The notes: generated by a model from the letters alone, not told the origin. A stretch of 18,231 bases of DNA from DATKMK01 sp035541895 (GCA_035541895.1 DATKMK010000024.1:1-18231); one strand, 5' to 3'; shown: positions 8,718-16,671, counted from the stretch's first letter. Numbers and translations: made by a program.

Positions 8718-9451
8718 GTGAGTCGACGACGCGGGATGTCCCGGCCTTGAAGTCGCTGCCCTTCGTGCTCAGCGTCATTGCGGGCAGCATGGACGTGATC
8801 GGTTTCCTGGGTCTCAACGGCCTCTTCACGGCACACATCACCGGCAATCTGGTCGTGCTCGCGGCGCACGTTGTCATCGGCAGCGATGCCCGGCTGGCGC
8901 CGATCATCTCGGTACCCGTTTTCATTGCCGCGCTCGCCGCAACGAAATTCTTCGCAGCCGGGCTGGAGCGCGCGCGCATCGCGCCGCTCGCCGTCCTGCT
9001 GCTGCTGCAGTTGCTGTTGATCTTAGGCTTTCTCGCCGTCTGCTTCTTTGAAGGTGTCCACGCCGGCCTCGACACGCCGAGCATGGTCGTCGCCGGCATG
9101 CTGGGCGTGTCGGCGATGGCCGTGCAGAACGCACTCGTGCGGATCGCGCTCCCGGGGGCACCGGCAACGGCGGTGCTGACCACGAACATCACGCTGTTCA
9201 CGCTGGATCTCGTCGAGCTGCTGATCGGGGGCGATACGCAGCGCGTCGCGCAGGCGCGTGAGCGGTCGAGCCGCACGTGGCCCGCGATTGCGGGATTCCT
9301 GGTCGGCTGCGTCGTGGGTGCCGCGTGCGAATCAGCTGTAGGCCTCAACGCGCTCGCACTGCCAACCGGGCTTGCGCTCGCTGCGCTGCTCCTGGTTCTC
9401 GTCGCAAACTCGAGACCCGCTTCCGCACAAGGCACGCCGCGCCTTATCTGA
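8714..9451 (+). CDS. DUF1275 (YoaK-type) membrane protein
   Basis: A 245-residue hydrophobic protein. The N-terminal pattern SVIAGSMDVIGFLGLNGLF followed by TAHITGNLVVLA and the later AMAVQNALVR ... VLTTNITLF are hallmarks of the DUF1275/YoaK family. About six membrane segments are expected. The biochemical function of the family is not known to me, and no substrate is claimed. The GTG start at 8714 overlaps the TGA of the preceding carrier gene (GTGA). No other start in this frame keeps the N-terminal family motif, although the frame stays open upstream. The coupling suggests co-synthesis with the carrier. Its position between two paralogous carriers suggests that the duplication and this gene are historically linked. 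Confidence 0.85.
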   Translation: MSESTTRDVPALKSLPFVLSVIAGSMDVIGFLGLNGLFTAHITGNLVVLAAHVVIGSDARLAPIISVPVFIAALAATKFFAAGLERARIAPLAVLLLLQLLLILGFLAVCFFEGVHAGLDTPSMVVAGMLGVSAMAVQNALVRIALPGAPATAVLTTNITLFTLDLVELLIGGDTQRVAQARERSSRTWPAIAGFLVGCVVGAACESAVGLNALALPTGLALAALLLVLVANSRPASAQGTPRLI

Positions 9452-9466
9452 GTCGTTAGCGACTCA
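9449..9466 (+). repeat. Perfect 7-bp hairpin overlapping the DUF1275 stop codon
   Basis: TGAGTCG at 9449-9455 and CGACTCA at 9460-9466 form a perfect inverted repeat around a TTAG loop. It begins on the stop codon itself. No T-run follows, so it is at best a weak terminator or an mRNA 3' stabiliser. The rest of the 185-base gap to the next gene shows no further clear signal apart from its ribosome binding site. Confidence 0.4.
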
Positions 9467-9636
9467 TGCTCCGACACTGCGGCTGAGCCATCGTTACGCC
9501 TGAAACGCCCGTCGGCTGCGCGCGAAGCCAAGCCGACATACGAGCCGCGTTCAATGTACTCGCCGTGCCCCGCGCGCGGATCAATGAACCGTCCTCACGC
9601 GGTCAACGCGACCCGGCGTAGGGAAAGGAGATCGCC

Positions 9637-11313
9637 ATGGAATTGCTTTTCGATGCGCTTCGCCATCATACCGAGCTGGCCCTGTTCCTGACCCTCGCGG
9701 TCGGCTACTGGTTCGGCGACCTGAAATTCGGCTCGTTCAGCCTCGGCGTCGTGCCGAGCACCTTGATCGCCGGTCTGATCGTCGGGCAACTCGGCATCAA
9801 GATGCCCGACGTCCTGCAGCAGACCTTCTTCCTGAGTTTCCTGTTCGCCGTCGGCTACAGCGTCGGCCCGCAGTTCTTCGCATCGTTGAAAAAGGATGCG
9901 CTGCCGCAGGTCGCGTTCACGCTGATCGTGTGTGCGAGCGGATTCGCCACGGCGTGGATGGCCGCGAAGGTGATGGGATACGGCCCGGGTCTCGCTGCGG
10001 GACTGGTCGCCGGCGGCCTCACCAACTCGGGGACGATCGGCGTCGCGGCGGCCAATATCGGGCAGGTCGGCCTGGATGCGGCGCGATCCGCCGCCGAAGC
10101 GAGCCTGATCGGAATCGCGTACGCCGTCACCTTGCCGTTCAGCGGCATCTTCACCGCGTGGTTCCTGTCATCCGCCGCGCCCAAATTTCTGAGAGTCGAC
10201 CTCCCCAAGGTTTCGAAGGAGCTCGAAGCCAAGATGGGGACGCACGCTGCGACGGGCGAATTGGCCTATCAACCGGTTGTCGCGCGCGCCTATCGGCTCG
10301 CGAACGCAACGCTCGTCGGTCGTACACCGCGTGAGTTGAACGGCGCTTTGCAAGGGGCGGTCGTCACGCGCTTCCGGCAAGGAAACACCATCGTCGACGC
10401 CGCTGCTCAGTCCGTCATCCCGCAGGGCGCCACGCTGGTGCTCTCGGGATCGCCGCATGCCCTCTTCGCTGCAAACGAGACGATCGGTCCCGAAGTGGAG
10501 GACAACGAGCTGCTCGCGTATCCGGCCGAGGAACTCGACATCGTCGTCACGAACAAGAAGGCCGTAGGCCGCACTGTGCAGGAACTGGAACAGCACGAGC
10601 TCGGGCGCTACGGCCGGCGCCTCTTCCTCATGCGCGTGACGCGCGGCGGCCAGCCGATCGCGACAACCCCGGACGTCAGGATCGAACACTGGGACGTGCT
10701 GACGATTCGCGGCGACAGGAAGAACGTCGACGATCTCGCGAAATCGCTCGGCACGCCGGACCGCCCGTCGTCGAAATCGGACGTTGCGTTCCTCGGCGTC
10801 GGCATCGTGATCGGCGGACTCGTCGGTCTCATCACCTTCGAGGTCGGCGGCGTGCCGCTGGGCTTGAGCACCGGCGTCGGTACGCTGCTCGCTGGGCTCA
10901 TGTGCGGTTATCTGCGCTCCAAGTACCGAACCTTCGGTGGGATTCCCGCACCCGCGCTGTGGGTTTTCAACAATGTCGGCCTCAGTGGATTCATTGCCGG
11001 GATCGGCCTCAACGCCGGTCCCGGCCTGGTCTCCGGCCTCGAAACGTACGGCGTCGGTCTGGTCATCTCCGGGCTCGTCGTCACGTTCGTGCCGCTCATG
11101 GTCGGTCTGCTGCTCGGCAAGTACGTTTTCAAATTCCACCCAACGATACTGTTGGGTGCCGTCGCCGGCGCACGCACGTTCACTCCGGCGCTCGGCGCGA
11201 TACAACAGGCGGCGCAGAGCACGCTGCCGGCCGTGGGCTACACCCTCCCTTATGCGCTGGGTCGCATCATTCTCGCGATCTTCGGCATCGCGATTCTGCT
11301 CGTCACCAAATGA
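9637..11313 (+). CDS. AspT-type antiporter, copy 2 (aspartate:alanine exchanger family)
   Basis: A 558-residue paralogue of the carrier at 7044, alignable from end to end with a single-residue N-terminal offset and identical in more than half of the positions by eye. The layout is the same: two hydrophobic halves and two TrkA-C-like domains between them. The signatures are GGLTNSGT (126-133) and GARTFTPAL (511-519). A strong AAAGGAG (9624-9630) lies six bases before the ATG. The 13 bases GGAGATCGCCATG around the start are identical to those at copy 1. Having two copies suggests divided substrates, directions or expression conditions. Aspartate/alanine exchange is only a family label here, since no matching metabolic gene is present. 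It is followed within 30 bases by an AEC permease. Confidence 0.88.
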   Translation: MELLFDALRHHTELALFLTLAVGYWFGDLKFGSFSLGVVPSTLIAGLIVGQLGIKMPDVLQQTFFLSFLFAVGYSVGPQFFASLKKDALPQVAFTLIVCASGFATAWMAAKVMGYGPGLAAGLVAGGLTNSGTIGVAAANIGQVGLDAARSAAEASLIGIAYAVTLPFSGIFTAWFLSSAAPKFLRVDLPKVSKELEAKMGTHAATGELAYQPVVARAYRLANATLVGRTPRELNGALQGAVVTRFRQGNTIVDAAAQSVIPQGATLVLSGSPHALFAANETIGPEVEDNELLAYPAEELDIVVTNKKAVGRTVQELEQHELGRYGRRLFLMRVTRGGQPIATTPDVRIEHWDVLTIRGDRKNVDDLAKSLGTPDRPSSKSDVAFLGVGIVIGGLVGLITFEVGGVPLGLSTGVGTLLAGLMCGYLRSKYRTFGGIPAPALWVFNNVGLSGFIAGIGLNAGPGLVSGLETYGVGLVISGLVVTFVPLMVGLLLGKYVFKFHPTILLGAVAGARTFTPALGAIQQAAQSTLPAVGYTLPYALGRIILAIFGIAILLVTK

Positions 11314-11342
11314 GTGAATGACTACTCGGTCGGCCTGCAATC

Positions 11343-12419
11343 ATGATCTCGATGATCCTGAACACGATGCTGCCGATCGTCGTCACGCTGATGCTGGGCT
11401 TCGCGGCGGCCTGGCACCACGACTTCAACGCGAAGGAAGCGACCGTCCTCAACCGCATGGTGCTCACCTACGCGGTGCCCCTTTCGGTGTTCGTTGGCAC
11501 AGTCGGCACGTCGCGCACCAACCTGATCCACAGCGTCCCGCTCGCGCTTGCCATTTTGGTCGGCATCATCGGCATGTACGCGCTCGTCTACCTGCTCTGC
11601 CGCGTCGTGTTTCGCTTCACGATGCCGACCTGCGCGTTGGCCGCGTTGACGGCATCCGGCCCTGCCGTGCCGTTCTTCGGCCCGGCCATCCTGGGTAACG
11701 CGCTCGGCGCCGACAGTGCGGTACCCATTGCCGTGACCAGCATCGTCATCAACATCACCATCGTGCCGTTCACGATCTTTTTGCTCACGATGGGTCGCAC
11801 GCGCCGGAGCGTGCCGGCGTCGGCCAGGCGCGCCACACCCGCAGAAGCCGCGCAAGTTGCGGGCGCCCTCGTCATGGAACGACTCGCGATGGCAAGCGGA
11901 CCCAAACTCGCACCGTCGGGCGCCGCCGTCGCCGCGGTCGCGGCAGCACCGGGACGTGCGAGCGCGGTGTTCATCGAACATCTCGAGGAGACGATCAGGA
12001 AGCCGCTCGTCTGGGCGCCGCTGCTCGGCTTCGCACTGGTGCTGTGCGACGTTCACGTGTCCGACCTCGTCGGCAACTCCTTGCTGCTGCTCGGACACGC
12101 ATCGGGCGGCGTCGCTCTGTTCGCAGCCGGCATCATCCTCGCTGCATACAAGGTCAAGCTCGATCGGTACACCGGGTTGCTCGTGCTGCTGAAAAACGTC
12201 GTGCAGCCGGCGCTCGTATTCGGGGGCCTGCTGTGGCTCGGATTCGGCGGCATTGTCGTTTCCCAGGCAGTCATTGCGCTGGCGATTCCGGTGATGCCGA
12301 TCGCGGTGATGCTCGCGCTGGAGTACGGCGTGGCCGAAGAGTACGCCCCCTCGATCATGTTGCTCAGCACACTCGCCTCCGTCTTCACGGTCGGTGGATT
12401 CATCGCGCTGACCGTCTAG
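11343..12419 (+). CDS. AEC-family permease (auxin efflux carrier superfamily; possible organic-acid transporter)
   Basis: A 358-residue membrane protein of the AEC family, whose bacterial members include malate (MleP) and malonate (MdcF) transporters. The N-terminal half shows LPIVVTLMLGFAAAW, then NRMVLTYAVPLSVF, a typical AEC helix, and ASGPAVPFFGPAILG. The C-terminal half has KNVVQPALVFGGLLWLG and ALAIPVMPIAVMLALEYG. A long, Ala-rich, largely hydrophilic loop (about residues 150-215) joins the halves. The start lies 30 bases after the second AspT-type gene; ATG 11343 has no good ribosome binding site, and ATG 11352 is in frame. Given the upstream citrate lyase, fumarase and malic enzyme, a role in di- or tricarboxylate transport is plausible (inference). 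Confidence 0.82.
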   Translation: MISMILNTMLPIVVTLMLGFAAAWHHDFNAKEATVLNRMVLTYAVPLSVFVGTVGTSRTNLIHSVPLALAILVGIIGMYALVYLLCRVVFRFTMPTCALAALTASGPAVPFFGPAILGNALGADSAVPIAVTSIVINITIVPFTIFLLTMGRTRRSVPASARRATPAEAAQVAGALVMERLAMASGPKLAPSGAAVAAVAAAPGRASAVFIEHLEETIRKPLVWAPLLGFALVLCDVHVSDLVGNSLLLLGHASGGVALFAAGIILAAYKVKLDRYTGLLVLLKNVVQPALVFGGLLWLGFGGIVVSQAVIALAIPVMPIAVMLALEYGVAEEYAPSIMLLSTLASVFTVGGFIALTV

Positions 12420-12450
12420 CTGAGACCACAGCACCAGGCACAGCGTGGCT

Positions 12451-12476
12451 TGTTTTTTGCTGAATGTTTTTTTGCT
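12451..12476 (+). repeat. Tandem T-tract direct repeat
   Basis: TGTTTTTTGCT (12451-12461) recurs after GAA as TGTTTTTTTGCT (12465-12476). These are the two longest T-runs noticed in this GC-rich window. They follow the AEC stop by about 30 bases. They could serve as a rho-independent terminator tail, since a weak CCAC/GTGG stem lies just before. They could instead be a curved, AT-rich element upstream of the next gene. Confidence 0.5.
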
Positions 12477-12488
12477 ACAGACGCAATG

Positions 12489-12502
12489 CGCCCTGTCGGG
12501 CG
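12489..12502 (+). repeat. Short GC hairpin in the AEC-to-small-ORF gap
   Basis: CGCCC at 12489-12493 and GGGCG at 12498-12502 pair around a TGTC loop, with G/T wobbles possible outside. It follows the T-tracts and precedes the 76-residue gene. A leader hairpin is possible; no T-run follows it. Confidence 0.3.
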
Positions 12503-12571
12503 TGAAGGCGTGCCGAAACACGAGTGCGTTTCCATGTCCCTCCGCTGCAGTCTCACAACGGGAGTCCTCGC

Positions 12572-12802
12572 GTGAAAATCAAGATCGTCGAACCGCGTAC
12601 CTTGGGCCTGATGGCGCACCACGCCGGCAAGCAATTCGAAGCTGAGCGCATCGAAGGGGGCTACAGGCTGATCGTCTGGAAGCGCTCGCGCACACAACCC
12701 CGTATCACGGACCATGAAGTCGCGAACGGACACGTCGAGATCGTCGAGGAGATCGACTGCGACGCGATTGCGCAGTTGCTCGCATTTTCATGGGTGCCGT
12801 GA
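12572..12802 (+). CDS. Small hypothetical protein (76 residues)
   Basis: I do not recognise this family. The frame from GTG 12572 to TGA 12802 gives a soluble-looking, mixed-charge protein beginning with KIKIVEPRTLGL. It has no membrane segment, no signal peptide and no Cys cluster. GGGAG at 12560-12564 lies seven bases before the GTG, a good ribosome binding site that supports this start over an upstream ATG at 12524. It stands alone between the AEC permease and the FUSC gene, 69 bases before the latter, and could be co-transcribed with it. Coding status rests on the start signal, the codon pattern and the absence of a better competing frame. Confidence 0.6.
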   Translation: MKIKIVEPRTLGLMAHHAGKQFEAERIEGGYRLIVWKRSRTQPRITDHEVANGHVEIVEEIDCDAIAQLLAFSWVP

Positions 12803-12871
12803 CGACCGCCGACGCCGGGCAATAATGACGTGCGTGTTCCAAACAAGCTCGAAACGCGACTCGGTTAGAAC

Positions 12872-14923
12872 ATGCTCGCGCACCTTTGGAACAGGATAGC
12901 GGCCAGCATCGCGTTCCGCTGGCGCGACCTCGCGCTGCAACGCGCGGCGCGCATGGCGCTCGGCGTCATCCTGCCGCTCGCGCTCGGCTGGATGACGGGC
13001 CACATCAAATACGGCGCGTTCATGGCGCTCGGCGCGTTACCCGCCGGGATCGTGTCGTTCCAAGGAGAGACGCGCAGCCGCTTCGTGATGGTCGCGCTCG
13101 CGACTTTCGGCGCTGCGTTGTCGACCTTCGTCGGCGGTGCGTTAGCTGCTGCGGCACCCTGGCTGCTCGTCCCGGTCGTCGCGTTGTGGGCCTACGTCGC
13201 GGGTCTCTCCGTATGCCTCGGGCCACGCGCCAGCGTCGCGATCCTGCAGTGGCCCATTGCGCTCTTGATTGCGGTGGGCTTGCCGGCGGATCCATCGGAA
13301 GCCTTACTGCGCGCCGCGCTCGTCTTCGCCGGCGGCATGCTGCAAGCCGGACTCGTCGCGGCGTCGTGGATGCTGCATCCGGGATCGCGCGAACGAACGA
13401 CCCTTGCCGAGTCGTACCGGATATTGGCCGACTACGCCGGGCGGATTGCTTCGGGGTCAGCCGGGCCGCCGCCCGCCGCTGCGTTTCCCGCACGCACCGT
13501 GCTCGAAGATCCGAACCCGTTCCTGGAGCACGGATTGAAGCTTGGGTTCATCGACCTGCTCGAAGAGGCGGAACGCATTCGAACGATGCTTGCGGCGCTC
13601 GCGCCGCTCGCGCACGCGACTCAGGTGGTTGCCGAGGCGGCCGACGCTCTGCGACGGGTCGCTGATGCACTATCCGCGAGTCGCGGCGCGCGAGGCGGCC
13701 TTGCAGCCGAGTTGAACGCAAGGGTCGCCTCGCTGATGGTCCCAACGGATGCGTTGTGGCGCTGGTCCGGCGAAGCGCTTCTTGGTCAGCTGCGAGAGGT
13801 TGGCCGGATCGTCGCCACGCTGGATGCGCCGCGTGCAAATGATCGGCAGGGCCAGCCGACCGCGGCGCGCCGCGCGGGCAGCATCGCGCAATCGCTCGCC
13901 TTGCTGCGTGCGAATATGACGATCACGACCGAAGCGGGGCGTCACGCGCTGCGGCTCGCGGCGGTTGCGGCGTTTGCGGAAGCCTTCGTTCAGACGACGC
14001 ATCTCAGTCAAGGACGCTGGGTGACATTGACGGTCTTCATCGTACTGAAGCCCGACTCCTCGACGATCTCTCGCGGTCTGCAACGCTCGTTCGGAACCGC
14101 GTTCGGCGCGGCGCTCGGTGGGGTGGCCGCTTACGCGGCGCTTCCAGGTCCCGGTGGACTCGTGGTCGCGGCCGGCGGGTTGATCGCGCTGGCGTACGCT
14201 CTCTTCGAGGCGAGCTACGTGTTGTTCAGCGTCTTCCTGACCGCGTTCATCGTCGTGCTGCTCGGTCTTCTCGGGTTGCCTGTGATCCCGACGGCCGAAG
14301 CGCGCATCTACGATACGTTTGTCGGCGCAGCGCTGGCCCTGACGGGCTATGCGGCCTGGCCAAGCAGGGCGGGCGCAACGACCCACAAGAAACTGGCCGA
14401 GCTGATCCACGCGCACCGGGTCTACGCTGCGGCACTGCTACGCAGATTGGCCGATCCGAATGCGGCCCAGGCAACGGTGCTGCGCGCCCTGCAAGTCGAC
14501 GCGCGGCGCCTGCGCAGCGACGCCGAAGCCGCCGTGGCGCGGCTGCGCAGCGAGCCGCGTCAAACACGAATCAGCTCCGAACTGGCTGATCTCGTGATCG
14601 CAACGGTTGCGCGTCTGGCTCATGCCGAGCTTGCGCTCGACGCGCTGGTTCTGACGCGGCCCGCACCGGGGCCGGGCGTGCGTGATTTCAGCGATGCGCT
14701 CGATGACGCGTTGGGCAACCTGGCCATTGCCATGGAAACATTGCAGACGCCGCAACCCATTCCCCCGCTGCGCGCCATCGAGACTGCACTACGTGGAACG
14801 ACGTTCGGCGACATCGCAGATCGGTTGGTCGATGCCGTGAATACCCTGGACGCCGTTCTGCGCGAACATCTGCCGAATACAGCGGGTGCGTCGCAAGCGA
14901 TGGTAGCCGAACGTCGCGGCTGA
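12872..14923 (+). CDS. FUSC-family inner-membrane protein (aromatic acid exporter / YccS-like)
   Basis: A 683-residue protein with the repeated layout of FUSC proteins. Hydrophobic helices at about residues 25-165 are followed by a long cytoplasmic region, a second helical block at about 360-500 and a C-terminal soluble domain. The second block opens with THLSQGRWVTLTVFIVLKPD, which resembles the start of the conserved FUSC core, and GRGLQR-like text follows (SRGLQRSFGTAFGAALGG). Family members include AaeB, which exports p-hydroxybenzoate with a membrane-fusion partner; no partner gene is seen here. An in-frame TAG at 12866-12868 rules out an upstream start. There is no good ribosome binding site. 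Substrate unknown. Confidence 0.82.
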   Translation: MLAHLWNRIAASIAFRWRDLALQRAARMALGVILPLALGWMTGHIKYGAFMALGALPAGIVSFQGETRSRFVMVALATFGAALSTFVGGALAAAAPWLLVPVVALWAYVAGLSVCLGPRASVAILQWPIALLIAVGLPADPSEALLRAALVFAGGMLQAGLVAASWMLHPGSRERTTLAESYRILADYAGRIASGSAGPPPAAAFPARTVLEDPNPFLEHGLKLGFIDLLEEAERIRTMLAALAPLAHATQVVAEAADALRRVADALSASRGARGGLAAELNARVASLMVPTDALWRWSGEALLGQLREVGRIVATLDAPRANDRQGQPTAARRAGSIAQSLALLRANMTITTEAGRHALRLAAVAAFAEAFVQTTHLSQGRWVTLTVFIVLKPDSSTISRGLQRSFGTAFGAALGGVAAYAALPGPGGLVVAAGGLIALAYALFEASYVLFSVFLTAFIVVLLGLLGLPVIPTAEARIYDTFVGAALALTGYAAWPSRAGATTHKKLAELIHAHRVYAAALLRRLADPNAAQATVLRALQVDARRLRSDAEAAVARLRSEPRQTRISSELADLVIATVARLAHAELALDALVLTRPAPGPGVRDFSDALDDALGNLAIAMETLQTPQPIPPLRAIETALRGTTFGDIADRLVDAVNTLDAVLREHLPNTAGASQAMVAERRG

Positions 14924-14937
14924 TAGCCGACACCAAA

Positions 14938-14990
14938 GCACGCGCGGCGTCGTCTCGGCCATCGGCGCGGGGCGTTTGCGCCGCGCGTGC
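14938..14990 (+). repeat. Perfect 12-bp GC-rich inverted repeat downstream of the FUSC gene
   Basis: GCACGCGCGGCG at 14938-14949 is matched by its exact complement CGCCGCGCGTGC at 14979-14990, with a 29-base loop. The loop can form competing short hairpins, for example GGCG/CGCC around 14971-14982, which would use part of the right arm. It starts 15 bases after the FUSC stop. No T-run follows, so a rho-independent terminator is doubtful. A 3' stabilising stem or a regulatory switch are other options. The remaining bases up to the porin start show no gene that I can support. Confidence 0.55.
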
Positions 14991-15189
14991 AATCCCATCG
15001 ACGACAGCGTTGCAGCGCGCCTCTTCACGCCCGTTGGGAGGCAGCCTTGCTTTCGAGGGTCGAAGACGGTCATTGGTCTCAGCTTCATCTGTAACTCGCA
15101 AACCACCTCGCTGACATAGCCAGCAAATCCGCGCCGACAAGTATCGCGATCAATGCCCATGCGAAAGTCGAACCGGATGGGGGGGATCG

Positions 15190-16527
15190 ATGGACACGCT
15201 CGCGAAGATCACCTCTCGGGATGCCCGATCGACAAACGCGCTGAGTCCGCTAGCAATTCTGCTGGGATCCACGGCTCTGATCGTCACGTCCGCATCTGTT
15301 TTGGCGAGCGAAGCGTATCTTCAGGAGCACACCGCGCCGGAGTCGGCAACGAGCGCGTCGCCGGCATTCACCACTTTGCAGCTTCCCGTCGATTTTCCGC
15401 TGCTACATCCGAGCTTCACGTTCAATTGGCGCAGCTATGGGTTAGGAGACGATGCCGACCAAGCAACCGACGAGCACACGTGGGCCACGGGTGGGCGACT
15501 CGGCGTCACGTTCCCCGAGTGGCACGACTGGTTGTCCGTCGGCGCCGCGGCCTACGGATCGTTCCCGGTCGAAGACAGCGACAACGACCCCAATAGAACG
15601 CAGCTGGTCGCGCCGAACGGCGGGCATCTGTTGGTAGGCGGCGAAAGCTACATCAACGCGCGTGACGGCAATTTCAATCTGCGATTGTTCCGACAGCTGT
15701 TGGATTCGCCGTACCTGAACGACCAGGACAACCGCATGATCCCAAACGTATTCGAGGCGTATACCTTGGCTTACCGCTCGGAGGCGCTCTACGCGGGTTT
15801 CGGGTACGTCTCCCGCGTGAAGTTACGCAACTCCGACGATTACGTGTCGATGGCAGAAGCCGCCGGCGCAAGCGGCAACTCAGGTGTGATCGCGGGCGGC
15901 GCGCGCTGGAAGGCCAACGATTCGCTGAGCGGCGAGGCGTTCATGCTGTACAACACCGACGTGTTCAGCACCTCGTACTTCGCGACGGACTACGACACCC
16001 GGTTCACACCCGATACCGATCTTCGGCTGTCGGCGCAGTTCACGTCGCAGCGCAGCGTCGGCGACCAGCGGCTCGGGGACGTCGATACACACAGCTTGGG
16101 CTTGAAGGCGTCATTCGGCTATCAGCGCGCCGTCTTCACGCTGGCGGGTACGACCACGGGAGATGGGGCAGGCATTCGCAGTCCATTCGGCCAGCGGCCG
16201 TCCTACTTGAGCCTAATGTTGTTCAACTTCGACCGAGCCGACGAGGATGCATGGCTCGCGGGTGTGTCGTACCGGCTCGACGAACTCGGGCTGCCGAGCT
16301 GCAGTTTCGTCGTGAACTATGCCGAAGGGGCGGGCGCACACGATCCTACGACTCACGCGGCGCTGAATGACGCCCGCGAAACAGACTTGACCCTCGACTA
16401 CCGTCCGAAGAGCGGCACCCTCGAAGGCCTGTGGCTGCGGCTGCGCTACGCCGAAGGACGCCTCGGCTCCCAGGACATGAGCCAGTGGCGAGTCACGTTC
16501 AACTACGAACTCAAACGCGGACAGTGA
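15190..16527 (+). CDS. OprD-family outer-membrane porin
   Basis: A 445-residue protein. The N-terminus has a hydrophobic core (PLAILLGSTALIVTSASVLA) ending in a likely signal peptidase I site after residue 39 (VLA-SE), so the mature protein would be exported. The rest alternates short beta-strand-like segments with Asp/Asn-rich loops and ends in a strand-type C-terminus. OprD traits include NDQDNRMIPNVFEAYTL, the repeated YRSEALYAGFGYVSR and GGARWKANDSLSGEAF segments, and the late LDELGLPSCSFVVNYAEG followed by ETDLTLDYRP. OprD porins admit small acids, basic amino acids or, in some pseudomonads, hydrophobic carbon sources. The ATG is preceded by seven G residues (15179-15185), which act as a G-rich ribosome binding site. 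It converges on the regulator gene; the substrate is not predictable from sequence alone. Confidence 0.82.
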   Translation: MDTLAKITSRDARSTNALSPLAILLGSTALIVTSASVLASEAYLQEHTAPESATSASPAFTTLQLPVDFPLLHPSFTFNWRSYGLGDDADQATDEHTWATGGRLGVTFPEWHDWLSVGAAAYGSFPVEDSDNDPNRTQLVAPNGGHLLVGGESYINARDGNFNLRLFRQLLDSPYLNDQDNRMIPNVFEAYTLAYRSEALYAGFGYVSRVKLRNSDDYVSMAEAAGASGNSGVIAGGARWKANDSLSGEAFMLYNTDVFSTSYFATDYDTRFTPDTDLRLSAQFTSQRSVGDQRLGDVDTHSLGLKASFGYQRAVFTLAGTTTGDGAGIRSPFGQRPSYLSLMLFNFDRADEDAWLAGVSYRLDELGLPSCSFVVNYAEGAGAHDPTTHAALNDARETDLTLDYRPKSGTLEGLWLRLRYAEGRLGSQDMSQWRVTFNYELKRGQ

Positions 16528-16563
16528 TCGACTCTTCCGCTTCGCTCGTTGCCTATATCTGTA

Positions 16564-16671
16564 ATGCTCCCGTTGGGGAAATTCACCCGCATCAATCCGT
16601 GGTTGGCCGGCGTTTCGCTGACGTCGATCGGTGTCGTACTCGTGCTAATCGCGATGGCGCTTGGTGGTTGA
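16564..16671 (+). CDS. Possible 35-residue membrane peptide antisense to the regulator tail
   Basis: ATG 16564 to TGA 16671 encodes a short peptide with a basic start (MLPLGKFTR) and one strongly hydrophobic segment (WLAGVSLTSIGVVLVLIAMA), the shape of a single-span small membrane protein. It begins 37 bases after the porin stop and overlaps the 3' end of the minus-strand regulator. No ribosome binding site is visible. Hydrophobic codons on one strand give hydrophilic codons on the other, so this could be only the shadow of the regulator's charged tail, or the reverse. Confidence 0.25.
   Translation: MLPLGKFTRINPWLAGVSLTSIGVVLVLIAMALGG

Noticed and set aside
9449..9466. Rho-independent terminator after the DUF1275 gene
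   Set aside because: The stem is only 7 bp and no T-run follows; listed as a hairpin only.
7044..11313. Calling the carriers aspT (aspartate:alanine) by name
   Set aside because: Only family membership is visible. No aspartate decarboxylase is present and family members have different substrates.
10168..12521. Two long minus-strand frames opposite carrier copy 2 and the AEC gene
   Set aside because: The translations are highly charged mirror images of hydrophobic membrane segments, a known artefact of antisense reading.
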